In this document: piece after piece, positions 1-8,099 of the stretch | How the letters are laid out: every line of letters begins with the position of its first letter | Position numbering within the stretch: position 1 is the first letter of the stretch | Source: Sphingobium subterraneum | GTDB taxonomy: Bacteria; Pseudomonadota; Alphaproteobacteria; Sphingomonadales; Sphingomonadaceae | DNA: 64,000 bases | Assembly: GCF_014199435.1 (NCBI RefSeq) | Contig: NZ_JACIJP010000004.1 | Location: forward strand, 62,001 to 126,000 | Direction: 5' to 3' | Notes under the pieces: model-generated | Seen by the model: the letters and a program-made list of their open reading frames with translations, nothing else | Told to the model about the DNA's origin: nothing | Databases searched by the model: none | Position numbers and translations under genes: made by a program

Positions 1-2816
1 CCCACGCGCCAGCCCTTGCGCTGAATGGCGATGGTCAGGTCCTGATCTTCTGCCAGCGTATCGACTGGATAGCCGCCCACCTCGTCCAGCGCCGCGCGCC
101 GCCATGCGCCGACCGCGCCGGGCACGACCATGATGGCATCGAACTGCGCCAGCGCGCGGCGTTCCAGATTCTGTGCGGTGACATATTCGACCGCCTGCCA
201 CCGCGTGACCAGGTTGACGCGGTTGCCGACCTTGGCGTTGCCCGCGACCGCGCCAATTTCCGGGTCGTCGAACCAACGGGCAAGGCGGGCGATCGTCTCG
301 GCCTCGAAATGCGTATCGGCGTCGAGCGCAATGACGATATCGCCCTTGGCCCATTCCAGCCCGCGGTTGAGCGCTCGCGCCTTGCCGCCGTTTTCCAGCG
401 TCAGCAGCCGCACGCGCGGCTCGTCGGCAAAGGTGCGGGCAACGATGGCGCTCGTATCGTCCTTCGACCCGTCGTCGATCACGATGATTTCCAGCCCCAC
501 ATCCCTGCTGCCCAGCACCCGGCGCACCGACGCCGCGATCACGCGCGCCTCGTTATAGGCAGGGATGAGCACGGACACGAACAGGTTGGGGTTGATCGGC
601 GGGGCGACGATGCGGTTGACGGGGCGGTTGCTGTTCCATGCTAGCGCGGCCATCAGGATGGCACGGCCGATCCCCAGTGCGATAGCCGCGAAGAAAATGG
701 CTTTCAGCACATATTCCAGACCGGCAAACACCAAGAACATGCCGATGTCGGCCCGCACCGCGAGCAGATCATTGCCAAGGACCGGCGGCATAACCTGAGC
801 CGGGGTCAGCCCCGCGAGCGCCGACACGGGCACAAAGCGGTAACCCTGCGCACGCAGCTGGTCGATAATCCGGGGCAGGGCCGCCACTGTCTGCGTGCGG
901 TCCCCGCCGCCATCGTGCAGCAGGATCACCTGCTCGGACCGGTCCGGGCTCTCGCTGGCGACCTGGTGCAGCGTGCGCTGGACGATGGCGTCGGCGCCCG
1001 GCCGCTTCCAGTCGCCTGGATCGACGTGCAGGCCGACATTGGTATAGCCGTCCTGTTGTGCTCGCAGCGCGGGTTCCAGTTCCTCAGTCGTGGTCGGCTC
1101 CGCGTCGCCGAAATAGGGCGCGCGGAACAGGCGCGGGGATCGGCCCGTGTATGCCTCAACGAGCCGCCTCGTGCTGTTCAGCTCCAGCATGGTACCCTCG
1201 CCCGACTCCTTTGCCAGATTGGGGTGGGTGAAGCTGTGGTTACCGATCTCGCTGCCCTGGTTGATAATGCGCTGGAGGAGAAACGGATGCTCCATCGCGT
1301 TCTCGCCGACGACGAAGAAAGTCGCGGGGACATGCTTGGCCTTGAGAATGGCAAGTATCTTGGGTGTCCAGTCCGGGTCCGGCCCGTCGTCGAACGTCAA
1401 TGCCACCCAGCCGGGGTGGTAGCCGGTGCGCTCCACCACGAACGGCGTGGGCAGATCGCGATAATACTCGTCGACGATCAGGCGGTTGGGCGAGGAGCGG
1501 ATATGGCGATGACCAACCGATGGGGTGGAGTCGATACGCAGGATTTCGCCGCTGCCTTCGACATCGACATCGCCGATGGTTCGCAAGGCACGCAAATCAG
1601 GCACCTTGCCCGTTTCAAAGCTAGCCAGCGCCTTCCACACGCCTGGATCCTCGGTACCAAGCCGCCAGAGCGCTACCCCGGCGACCCCCTCGGCATCCGC
1701 CGCGCGCAACTGGTTCCAGGCGCTCGCTGCGTCGAGCATCCACACATTATGCGTCGCGCCTCCCTCCGCGTAGGAAAAATGGGCGTTGCCGCTGGCCTTG
1801 TCGAACTGGATTTTCACTTCGCTGTCGTGCGCCGCCAGCCACGCCTCCTCGGTCGACAACGGGGTACCCTTGCCCGGTCCAGTCCAGTCGTAGGCGTAGC
1901 TGCCGATCGCGATGATCGCCTTAGACCGTGGGACGGCCGACAGGGCCTGCCGCATCTGGCGCACGAACCACGCCTGGCTGGCGACAGGTCCCGCGTCACT
2001 TTCCGGCGTATTCTCATCATAGTCCATGATGAACAGTCGGTCGGCGACGCGTGCATAGGCGGCGAGATTCCAGGACGGATCGCCCACCGGCACAGAGAGC
2101 GTCACGAGCCAGCCATGGTGGGCGAAGCGCGCCCGCACCTCACGCAGGAACTGGAGGTAATCGCGCTGCGAGGAGGCGGGAAGCTCTTCGAAATCGAAGA
2201 CGGCACCGGCCGCCTTGTGCGCGGTCAGTTCCCGCTCAATGCGGTCGATCAGCAGCGTGCGGGCGGCATGGTTGGCGAGCAGGGTGACAATCCCCTGCCT
2301 GTCCCATACGCCGTTAAGAGCGTTCTGGAACATCGGCAGGACCTCCGCCTTTTTGGGCGCGGTCGCGAGCAGCGTATCGAGCTTCGGGTCACTGAAGATG
2401 GTGAGTGCGTGGGCGGGTCCCGTAATCGAATAGAGGCCCGGAACCACCCAGTCGAGCTGGCGGATGTGGGACGCGAGCGACGCGCGGCTGGCATCGTCCC
2501 ACGGTACGTAAAACCCGACCTTGATCTGACTCACCGGCGGGATGCGGCGGCCGTCCGGCAACCATGACGCGACGCTGGCTCGGAGCGCCTTCAGCTTATG
2601 GCCGAAATGGGTGATCTGCAGAGCCAGCGGCCGGGGTCGGGGCAGTTCCATCACCAGCGCCAGAGGCTTGGGAACAGGCACATCGACCAAGGTGGCCGCA
2701 AAGCCGCCCGCCGACACGATCAGAACCAGCAAGAAAGCGATGAACGCACGCACGGTCCAGCGATTGCGCCGCCCGCTGGCATCGTAGAAAACGGGACGTT
2801 CCATCGGTGGCCCCAT
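1..2816 (-). CDS. GH18-like / NodB polysaccharide deacetylase / GT2 glycosyltransferase fusion (3' end cut by window)
   Basis: At least 938 codons are open and the C-terminus lies outside the window. After a short basic N-terminus there is one membrane helix (about residues 24-42). A GH18-like domain follows, with FDFEEL near residue 205 at the catalytic strand. A NodB deacetylase domain comes next, with TFDDGPD near 475, NHSFTH, RAPYF, DPGDW and LLHDG near 632. A membrane segment near 690-720 precedes a family 2 glycosyltransferase domain with IDDGS near 780, DAD near 830 and EDQD near 920. The expected role is making or remodelling an N-acetylglucosamine-type exopolysaccharide at the inner membrane. 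ATG at 2816 gives MGPPMERP; ATG at 2804 is also possible. The domains are clear, the substrate is inferred. Confidence 0.88.
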   Translation of the reverse strand, partial: MGPPMERPVFYDASGRRNRWTVRAFIAFLLVLIVSAGGFAATLVDVPVPKPLALVMELPRPRPLALQITHFGHKLKALRASVASWLPDGRRIPPVSQIKVGFYVPWDDASRASLASHIRQLDWVVPGLYSITGPAHALTIFSDPKLDTLLATAPKKAEVLPMFQNALNGVWDRQGIVTLLANHAARTLLIDRIERELTAHKAAGAVFDFEELPASSQRDYLQFLREVRARFAHHGWLVTLSVPVGDPSWNLAAYARVADRLFIMDYDENTPESDAGPVASQAWFVRQMRQALSAVPRSKAIIAIGSYAYDWTGPGKGTPLSTEEAWLAAHDSEVKIQFDKASGNAHFSYAEGGATHNVWMLDAASAWNQLRAADAEGVAGVALWRLGTEDPGVWKALASFETGKVPDLRALRTIGDVDVEGSGEILRIDSTPSVGHRHIRSSPNRLIVDEYYRDLPTPFVVERTGYHPGWVALTFDDGPDPDWTPKILAILKAKHVPATFFVVGENAMEHPFLLQRIINQGSEIGNHSFTHPNLAKESGEGTMLELNSTRRLVEAYTGRSPRLFRAPYFGDAEPTTTEELEPALRAQQDGYTNVGLHVDPGDWKRPGADAIVQRTLHQVASESPDRSEQVILLHDGGGDRTQTVAALPRIIDQLRAQGYRFVPVSALAGLTPAQVMPPVLGNDLLAVRADIGMFLVFAGLEYVLKAIFFAAIALGIGRAILMAALAWNSNRPVNRIVAPPINPNLFVSVLIPAYNEARVIAASVRRVLGSRDVGLEIIVIDDGSKDDTSAIVARTFADEPRVRLLTLENGGKARALNRGLEWAKGDIVIALDADTHFEAETIARLARWFDDPEIGAVAGNAKVGNRVNLVTRWQAVEYVTAQNLERRALAQFDAIMVVPGAVGAWRRAALDEVGGYPVDTLAEDQDLTIAIQRKGWRV

Positions 2817-2973
2817 GCTGTTCGACACTCACCCGACGCTGACAGCCTGATGCTGGCGTGTCGGCGCGCGATAGGATCGGGCAGATGAACGGCGGATGAA
2901 GACCCAGTGTCCGCGCGGGCGCAGCGCCTTGCCCATGGCTCTACGCGCCGCTCAGGAAGAAATGTCGACCGCC

Positions 2974-4167
2974 CTAGAACGCCAGAGTGGTTCTCAATCC
3001 AGCTACCCAGGCGGAGCTCCGGTCGCGCTCGCCGCCGGGCCGGATGATCCACTGCACGTCGGGCTGCACGGTCAGCCACGTGGCCAAGGTATCGCTATAG
3101 CTCAACTCGAACGCACGCTCGGCACGGGCGGGGCGCAGGCCGTCCGCTGCCATCTGCGCGCGATATCCGCGCGAAAGCCAGACCTCATTCGCGCCGAAGG
3201 TCAGCGCGCTGTCCGGGCGGGTCGGTAGGACGTGTGTGGCGAGCAGCCCAGCCTGCCATCCGCCGCGAAACGGCGTGGTCTTGCCGTCGGAAATCCCTGC
3301 GCGCAGGAAGAGGCGCAGGGAAAGTCCGTCCTCTCTCTCCACTACCGGTGTTTCGGCGAGCACGTAGGCGCCCTGCGCCTTGCGCGGCGCGGCGTTACCC
3401 AGCAGGACGTCGTCCTGCCGCTTGGTGTAGCGCCACAGGCCTAGCGCGAGCTTGTGCCGCCCCTCGATCCCGCCCTCGGCGATGGCCAGCGCGCCATCCC
3501 GGAACGCGGTATCGATCCCCCTGCGGTCGCCCAGCGTGCGCGCATTGGCGTTGAACAGCGCCGCGCGGGCGTAGCCGGTCTTTCCAATCGTCTGGTTGAC
3601 GCGGATCGCCAACGCGGTCGAGGGGAAAATCGACGGCCCGTTGGGGCCGGTCGCCGACAGCTCGGTTCCGATCCCGAAGGCGGGGGCGATCAGCAATCCT
3701 GCGGCGTCATTGGCATAAAATTCGCTGTTGAGGTCGTAAAGGCCCGCGAGCACGCTCGTCCTCGGCCCGATGTCCTGTTCCAGCCAGGCCTCGAACAGGC
3801 GCGCCGCCTGTCGGCTTACCTCGATATTGTTGATGCCCTGCAGGGTTCCCGCCCGGTCGTTGGGGCGCCCTCCGAGATTGACGAGGCCGTAGAGGTGCGC
3901 CCGCGCGCCCCGCCAACCGGCAATCCGTTCCAGATCCGCGTCGGCGATCAGGTCGAGATTATCGAGATAATCGGTGCTGGACTTACCCGCGCCCGGATCG
4001 ACGAAGAAAACGTCCATTGTATAGGCTACCTGAACATCAAGCCCAGGGCCATCGCGCTCTTCTGCATCGGCCACCGATGGCGCAATTCCGATCGTCGCGG
4101 CGCATGCCAGCGTTCTCGCCATCTTCATGCCGCTCATTGTCGCCATAGGCCGTCGCACCCTGTCCAC
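2974..4167 (-). CDS. outer-membrane porin, OprB-like carbohydrate porin family
   Basis: The product is a beta-barrel protein of up to 397 residues. It has a signal sequence around MKMARTLACAATIG ending near VADAEE, alternating beta-strand character throughout and a C-terminal phenylalanine (TTLAF), as expected for Omp85-dependent insertion. The segment with YDLNSEFY and the overall length resemble OprB-type sugar porins. The printed start is GTG with AGGAA just upstream; in-frame ATGs at 4146, 4137 and 4128 are alternatives, and 4128 gives the most ordinary signal peptide. It lies just upstream of, and co-directional with, the deacetylase/glycosyltransferase fusion. The substrate cannot be read from the sequence. 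Confidence 0.75.
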   Translation of the reverse strand: MDRVRRPMATMSGMKMARTLACAATIGIAPSVADAEERDGPGLDVQVAYTMDVFFVDPGAGKSSTDYLDNLDLIADADLERIAGWRGARAHLYGLVNLGGRPNDRAGTLQGINNIEVSRQAARLFEAWLEQDIGPRTSVLAGLYDLNSEFYANDAAGLLIAPAFGIGTELSATGPNGPSIFPSTALAIRVNQTIGKTGYARAALFNANARTLGDRRGIDTAFRDGALAIAEGGIEGRHKLALGLWRYTKRQDDVLLGNAAPRKAQGAYVLAETPVVEREDGLSLRLFLRAGISDGKTTPFRGGWQAGLLATHVLPTRPDSALTFGANEVWLSRGYRAQMAADGLRPARAERAFELSYSDTLATWLTVQPDVQWIIRPGGERDRSSAWVAGLRTTLAF

Positions 4168-4249
4168 GCTTTCCTGCCATTATAGGACGGGCAAGGGGAG
4201 ATAGTCCGACGTCCGTGCCCCACGCTGGCGTCCTGCGAAATCGTACAAC

Positions 4250-4281
4250 AAAAAGTCCGGCAGCCTTGCGGCAACCGGACT
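4250..4281 (-). terminator. Rho-independent terminator after rpoZ
   Basis: On the minus strand a 7-bp stem (AGTCCGG with CCGGACT), extended by an inner GCC/GGC stem around a GCAA loop, is followed directly by a run of T. It sits about 70 nt downstream of the rpoZ stop codon. Confidence 0.8.
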
Positions 4282-4348
4282 TTCTGTCCCCCTCCTGTTA
4301 TCTTATCTGCGGCGGGGAGCCGCAATCACGGGCGCGACGACGACGGGA

Positions 4349-4693
4349 TCAGCCGTCGTAGTCACCGCCGATATTCTGGTTGCGCGGCGGGGCAGCGGCC
4401 GTCAGGCGCAGCGCCTCTGCCGACTGCGCGAGCGAGCCAATCTCGTCCGGCGTGTCATCATCATCGATCCGGACCTTCTGAAGATCGCCGATCAGCGCTT
4501 CATGGAGATAAGCGGGCTGCACCGTCTCTTCCGCGATCTCGCGCAGCGCGACAACCGGGTTTTTGTCCCGGTCGCGATCGATGGTCAGCTCCGCGCCGCC
4601 GGAAATCTCCCGCGCGCGCTGAGCCGCGAGTAGCACCAGATCGAAACGGTTGGGAACCTTGTCGACGCAATCTTCGACGGTAACACGGGCCAT
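4349..4693 (-). CDS. rpoZ: DNA-directed RNA polymerase omega subunit
   Basis: The 114-residue product starts [19 protein letters not shown] and contains the omega core [15 protein letters not shown], matching RpoZ. Omega is a small RNA polymerase subunit that helps assemble and stabilise beta-prime. The start chosen is the ATG at 4693; an upstream in-frame extension exists but does not look like omega. The acidic tail (DDDDTPDE, then a Pro/Asn-rich end) is typical of alphaproteobacterial omega. The spoT/rel gene that often neighbours rpoZ is absent; the divergent neighbour is a phospholipase D family enzyme. Confidence 0.95.
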   Translation of the reverse strand: MARVTVEDCVDKVPNRFDLVLLAAQRAREISGGAELTIDRDRDKNPVVALREIAEETVQPAYLHEALIGDLQKVRIDDDDTPDEIGSLAQSAEALRLTAAAPPRNQNIGGDYDG

Positions 4694-4868
4694 TGTGGCT
4701 CCTGAAAGCAGGAATAAGGAAAGCGCGCGGTTACCAACTCCATTGCGGTGAGTCAAGGAAATGTCGTGCGCGCCGCCGTCTGTGCTACTGTTTGGAACGA
4801 ACTGGGACGCGTAGGGGTATCAGCTGTGCAAAACAGCGGTTGAACGGTGCGGGAGGTGAACGAGGTCG

Positions 4869-6068
4869 ATGGCAAGCCGAATTTCCGAAATGGATGCTCC
4901 ATGTCACGGACAGGCCGAACCCCGGCTGTGCCACAGTGTCGATGGCAATAGCCTGGAAATTATCGCTAATGGTCCGGCGCTGCGCGAGGCACTGATAGCG
5001 CTCATCAACGGCGCTGAACGGTCGCTCCAGGTCCATTATTATATTTTTGCGGATGACAAGAGCGGCCGAAAGGTGATGGCGGCGCTGATCCGCGCGGCCC
5101 GACGTGGCGTTGCCGTCAGGCTGATCGTCGATGCATTCGGATCGAGCGATGTGCCGCCCGGCTTCTTCACGTTGCTCCAGCAGGCGGGCGGAGAAATGCG
5201 CTGGTTCGGGGCGGGCTGGTCCACCCGCTATCTCATTCGCAATCACCAGAAGATGACGATCGTCGATGGTACGCGCGCCATCATCGGCGGTTTTAACGTT
5301 TCCGATCATTATTTCGGTATTCCGGAAGACAATTGCTGGCACGATCTCGGGCTGGTGCTGGATGGGCCGGAAGCGACGGAGCTGGGCCGCTGGTACGACG
5401 CCCTGTGGCAGTGGCTTGGCGATGAAGACAGGGATTATGGTTCACTGCGCCATATGGTGCGGCACTGGCATGATGACCGGGCCCCCATGCGCTGGCTGAT
5501 TGGCGGGCCGACACACCGCCTCAGTCCCTGGGCGCGTTCGGTTCGTGCCGATCTGGAAACGGCAACCCGCATCGACATGGTATCGGCCTATTTCGCGCCA
5601 GGTGAAGGCCTGCTGCGCCGGTTGCGGCGGGTGGGAAGGAGGGGCACGGCACGCCTCATCCTAGCGTCAAAGTCCGATAACACAGCGACCGTAGCCGCGT
5701 CACGCTTGCTCTATGGACCGCTGTTGCGGGCCGGGGTCCAGATCTACGAATATCAGCCGTGCCGACTCCACATGAAGCTGATTGTCATCGACGATGCGGT
5801 CTATATCGGATCGGCCAATTTCGACATGCGCAGCCTGTTCATCAATCTGGAGCTGATGCTGCGGATCGAAGACAGCGCCTTTGCCGATGCGATCCGCACC
5901 TTTATCGATGCACGGGTGGCCGACAGCCGCCCGATCACCCGGCAGGTGCACGAAGGGCGCAGTACGCCGCTCCGCCTGTTAAAAGGCTGGATCAGCTATC
6001 TTCTCGTCGCGGTGCTCGACTACACCGTGACCCGGCGCCTCAACTTCCGCACCGCCGGGCGGGACTGA
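4869..6068 (+). CDS. phospholipase D superfamily phosphatidyltransferase, cardiolipin synthase-like
   Basis: The product has 399 residues and two HKD catalytic motifs, NHQKMTIVDG in the first half and LHMKLIVIDD in the second, the latter followed by GSANFDMRS. This two-motif arrangement is that of cardiolipin synthases ClsA/ClsB, which join two phospholipid head groups. No N-terminal membrane helices are visible, so it resembles the soluble or peripheral ClsB type. The start has GAGGT a few bases upstream. Its 3' end overlaps the convergent methyltransferase gene by 90 nt. The two neighbours together suggest a phospholipid head-group locus. Confidence 0.85.
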   Translation: MASRISEMDAPCHGQAEPRLCHSVDGNSLEIIANGPALREALIALINGAERSLQVHYYIFADDKSGRKVMAALIRAARRGVAVRLIVDAFGSSDVPPGFFTLLQQAGGEMRWFGAGWSTRYLIRNHQKMTIVDGTRAIIGGFNVSDHYFGIPEDNCWHDLGLVLDGPEATELGRWYDALWQWLGDEDRDYGSLRHMVRHWHDDRAPMRWLIGGPTHRLSPWARSVRADLETATRIDMVSAYFAPGEGLLRRLRRVGRRGTARLILASKSDNTATVAASRLLYGPLLRAGVQIYEYQPCRLHMKLIVIDDAVYIGSANFDMRSLFINLELMLRIEDSAFADAIRTFIDARVADSRPITRQVHEGRSTPLRLLKGWISYLLVAVLDYTVTRRLNFRTAGRD

Positions 6069-6722
6069 CACGGCGCCTTTCCACGCCCAGAAGGTCCGGC
6101 AGGGTGGGATGTTGAGCCAGTTCGTCTCTTCGTCGATGCGCGTGAAATGCGGCTGAAGCAGGCGGCGGACGAAGCCCGAATACTGATAGACCAGAAACGC
6201 TCCACCGGGGCGCAGCGCCGCGTGGGTTGCCTGCGCGATCGAAGGCCCAACGCCATCGGGCAGGGTGGAAAAGGGCAGTCCGGAGAGGATATAGTCGGCG
6301 TGCTCCTCTCCCTGCGCCCGTATGATCGTCTCGACGTCGATGGCGGAGCCATGGACGACGCGCAGCCGATGATCGAGGATGTTCGCCTTGAGATGCGCGA
6401 CGAAATGCGGGCTGGTGTCGATCGCGATCAGCATCGCGTCGCCGGGCAAGTGCTTCAATATCTCACGCGTGAAGGTACCGACACCCGGACCATATTCGAC
6501 AAACAGCCGGGTGCGCGACCAGTCGACGGGGCGCAGCATCGCATCGACAACGCCGCCGGCCGTCGGGATGATCGACCCGACCATGGCCGGAGCGCGCAGA
6601 AATTCCCGGAAGAACGCCGCTGCCTCGCGGAGGGGGCGGGGAACGAAGGATTGGCCTGTCACCGCGAGAGTGGGCTGCACCCGATAAGTATCGCGGGCTG
6701 TCATATTGTCACGGCTTTTCAT
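5979..6722 (-). CDS. SAM-dependent methyltransferase, phospholipid N-methyltransferase (PmtA)-like
   Basis: The product has 247 residues. The glycine-rich SAM motif VEYGPGVGTFTREIL and the LSGLPFSTLP segment match the small family of bacterial phospholipid N-methyltransferases related to rRNA adenine dimethylases. Such enzymes methylate phosphatidylethanolamine toward phosphatidylcholine at the inner membrane. ATG at 6722 (MKSRDNM) is preceded by AAGAG; ATG at 6704 is an alternative. The last 30 codons lie antisense to the end of the cardiolipin synthase-like gene. The substrate is inferred from family and neighbour; a general methyltransferase role cannot be excluded. Confidence 0.72.
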   Translation of the reverse strand: MKSRDNMTARDTYRVQPTLAVTGQSFVPRPLREAAAFFREFLRAPAMVGSIIPTAGGVVDAMLRPVDWSRTRLFVEYGPGVGTFTREILKHLPGDAMLIAIDTSPHFVAHLKANILDHRLRVVHGSAIDVETIIRAQGEEHADYILSGLPFSTLPDGVGPSIAQATHAALRPGGAFLVYQYSGFVRRLLQPHFTRIDEETNWLNIPPCRTFWAWKGAVSVPPGGAEVEAPGHGVVEHRDEKIADPAF

Positions 6723-6865
6723 GCATCGCTCTTGTTTGGTCCGGGCCGAAAGAGCGAAACACGCTCCCGCATCCGGTAACGAACGTAGCGGGAAGTTTAT
6801 CCCCGCGAAAGAGGATGCGGGATAAAGTGTCGACCGCGCGCGGCGAAACGGCCAAGGCACGGGCA

Positions 6866-6893
6866 AAAAAAAGGGCCGATCCGAAGATCGACC
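6866..6893 (-). terminator. orphan Rho-independent terminator
   Basis: On the minus strand, GGGTCGATC and GATCGGCCC pair around TTCG (6873-6893 on the plus strand), followed by T8. It does not follow any annotated minus-strand coding region. Confidence 0.85.
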
Positions 6894-6937
6894 CATAAAA
6901 GTTAGGAGAGGATGCCTGAAAGGCACCTCCTATGTGC
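6866..6937 (-). ncRNA. candidate small RNA or 5' leader ending in an orphan UUCG terminator
   Basis: Read on the minus strand, a hairpin containing GAGGTGCCT and AGGCATCCTC is followed by an unpaired CTCCTAAC stretch. Then comes a 9-bp stem (one mismatch) closed by a TTCG tetraloop and eight T residues. That is a textbook intrinsic terminator, yet no minus-strand gene ends here. The CCTCTCC sequence is complementary to a Shine-Dalgarno, as seen in many alphaproteobacterial sRNAs. It may be a free sRNA or an attenuated leader of the methyltransferase gene 140 nt downstream. The 5' end is not defined by a clear promoter. Confidence 0.45.
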
Positions 6938-7062
6938 AGTGCAGCAAAATATTTCGCAAGTGCGTAATAATTCTTTTGGGTGCATATTTTGCAACGATGG
7001 AAATCGAGGACTTTGGCGGGCTTTTGGTAAAGGCTCTTTGCGCTGTTGAAGCACAATGGAGA

Positions 7063-7074
7063 ATCATGCATGAT
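7063..7074. promoter_or_regulatory. 12-bp palindrome upstream of the LysR gene
   Basis: ATCATGCATGAT is a perfect palindrome ending 25 nt before the LysR-family start codon. LysR genes are often autoregulated, so this is a plausible operator. It does not clearly match the T-N11-A consensus. Confidence 0.35.
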
Positions 7075-7099
7075 GCAGCGCACATAAAGGGACTGAAGA

Positions 7100-7978
7100 A
7101 TGCGCCGTTTGCCTCCTCTCACCGCTCTGGAAGCCTTTGTGCAGGTTGCACGCTTGGGCTCTGTGAAAGCTGCGGCGGAGGAACTCGCGCTCTCGACGCC
7201 AGCGTTGTCGCGACGGCTTCAGGCGCTGGAACGCTATATCGGCCGCACGCTGTTCGAACGCAAACACCAGGCGATGGAGATTAACTCGGACGGTGTTGCG
7301 TTGCTCAATGACATCGCTCCCGCGCTCGATGCCATGTCAGTCGCAGTGGAAAAGATCATCAGCGGCGGCAATCAGCTGCGCTTGCGCCTTGCCGTGTTGC
7401 CGCTTTTCGCATCCCAGCGGCTGTTTCCGCATCTGGGTGAACTGCGCGAGGCCTATCCTTCGCTGCACATCGACATTGAGACCACGCCCCATGCCGTGGC
7501 ACGGCTGGGCGAGGGGCTGGATGCGGCCATCCTGCTCGCACGCGATATCGACCCCAGCCTCTATTCCCAACCGTTGAGCGGCGTGGAGAATATTCACCTG
7601 ATCGCCAGCGCCGCGCTGATCGAAAAATCGCCCCTTACCCGTCCCAGCGATTTGGCAGAGCACACCGTCCTTCTTCATCGCGACATGTCTACCATTTTTG
7701 ATGACTGGAAAGACGCGATCGGCCAGCAGGACATCCAGCCCGTGGCGATCGATTCCTATGACTCGGGTCCCCTTATGCTGGAGGCCGCGGCGCAGGGGTT
7801 GGGTATTGCCGTGATGCTCGAAAGCCATTTCCGGGAAGCGCGCGATTCGCGTCTGGTCCGCCTGCTCGACAGCGAAATCGAAAGTTCCTACCGCTATTAC
7901 TTCGTATGCCGTCCGCGCGCCCTGCAAATACGGGCCGTTAAAATTTTCCATGACTGGTTGATTTCAAGCGATATTTGA
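7100..7978 (+). CDS. LysR-family transcriptional regulator (GcvA-like)
   Basis: The 292-residue product opens with the winged-helix signature PPLTALEAFVQVARLGSVKAAAEELALSTPALSRRLQALE, whose start MRRLPPLTALEAF is characteristic of the GcvA/AmpR branch. An effector-binding domain occupies about residues 95-290. GGGACTGAAG lies before the ATG as a weak ribosome site. No divergently transcribed target gene is adjacent: the nearest minus-strand gene begins 377 nt away, beyond the orphan terminator. The ligand and regulon are unknown. Confidence 0.9.
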   Translation: MRRLPPLTALEAFVQVARLGSVKAAAEELALSTPALSRRLQALERYIGRTLFERKHQAMEINSDGVALLNDIAPALDAMSVAVEKIISGGNQLRLRLAVLPLFASQRLFPHLGELREAYPSLHIDIETTPHAVARLGEGLDAAILLARDIDPSLYSQPLSGVENIHLIASAALIEKSPLTRPSDLAEHTVLLHRDMSTIFDDWKDAIGQQDIQPVAIDSYDSGPLMLEAAAQGLGIAVMLESHFREARDSRLVRLLDSEIESSYRYYFVCRPRALQIRAVKIFHDWLISSDI

Positions 7979-8099
7979 CGGTTTTGAGAGCCTTTGCTGT
8001 GGGCGCCGGACGCTCGCCTAAACCCAAATTTAACCTAACATCGGTAGTTTTGAGCCATTCGATCAAGAGCATCGCTCTCTGGACATAGACTGGCAGATC

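Larger units (their letters stand above)
6723..7099. other. 377-nt intergenic region between methyltransferase and LysR genes
   Basis: No convincing protein gene. It is clearly AT-richer than its surroundings in the 6940-7060 part. It holds an orphan minus-strand terminator (6866-6893), a second hairpin (6908-6930), a 9-bp inverted repeat (6944-6952 with 6984-6992) and a 12-bp palindrome (7063-7074) just before the LysR gene. Confidence 0.7.

Noticed and set aside
915-2567. A 550-codon open frame on the plus strand
   Set aside because: It lies antisense, in codon register, to the NodB/GH18 domains; the antisense frame of GC-rich genes is commonly open. The composition is Arg/Gly/Ala-rich with no domain.
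6913-7047. A 44-codon plus-strand open frame with AGGAGAGG just before its ATG
   Set aside because: The ribosome site is too close to the ATG, the bases belong to the hairpin of the candidate RNA, and the product has no recognisable pattern.
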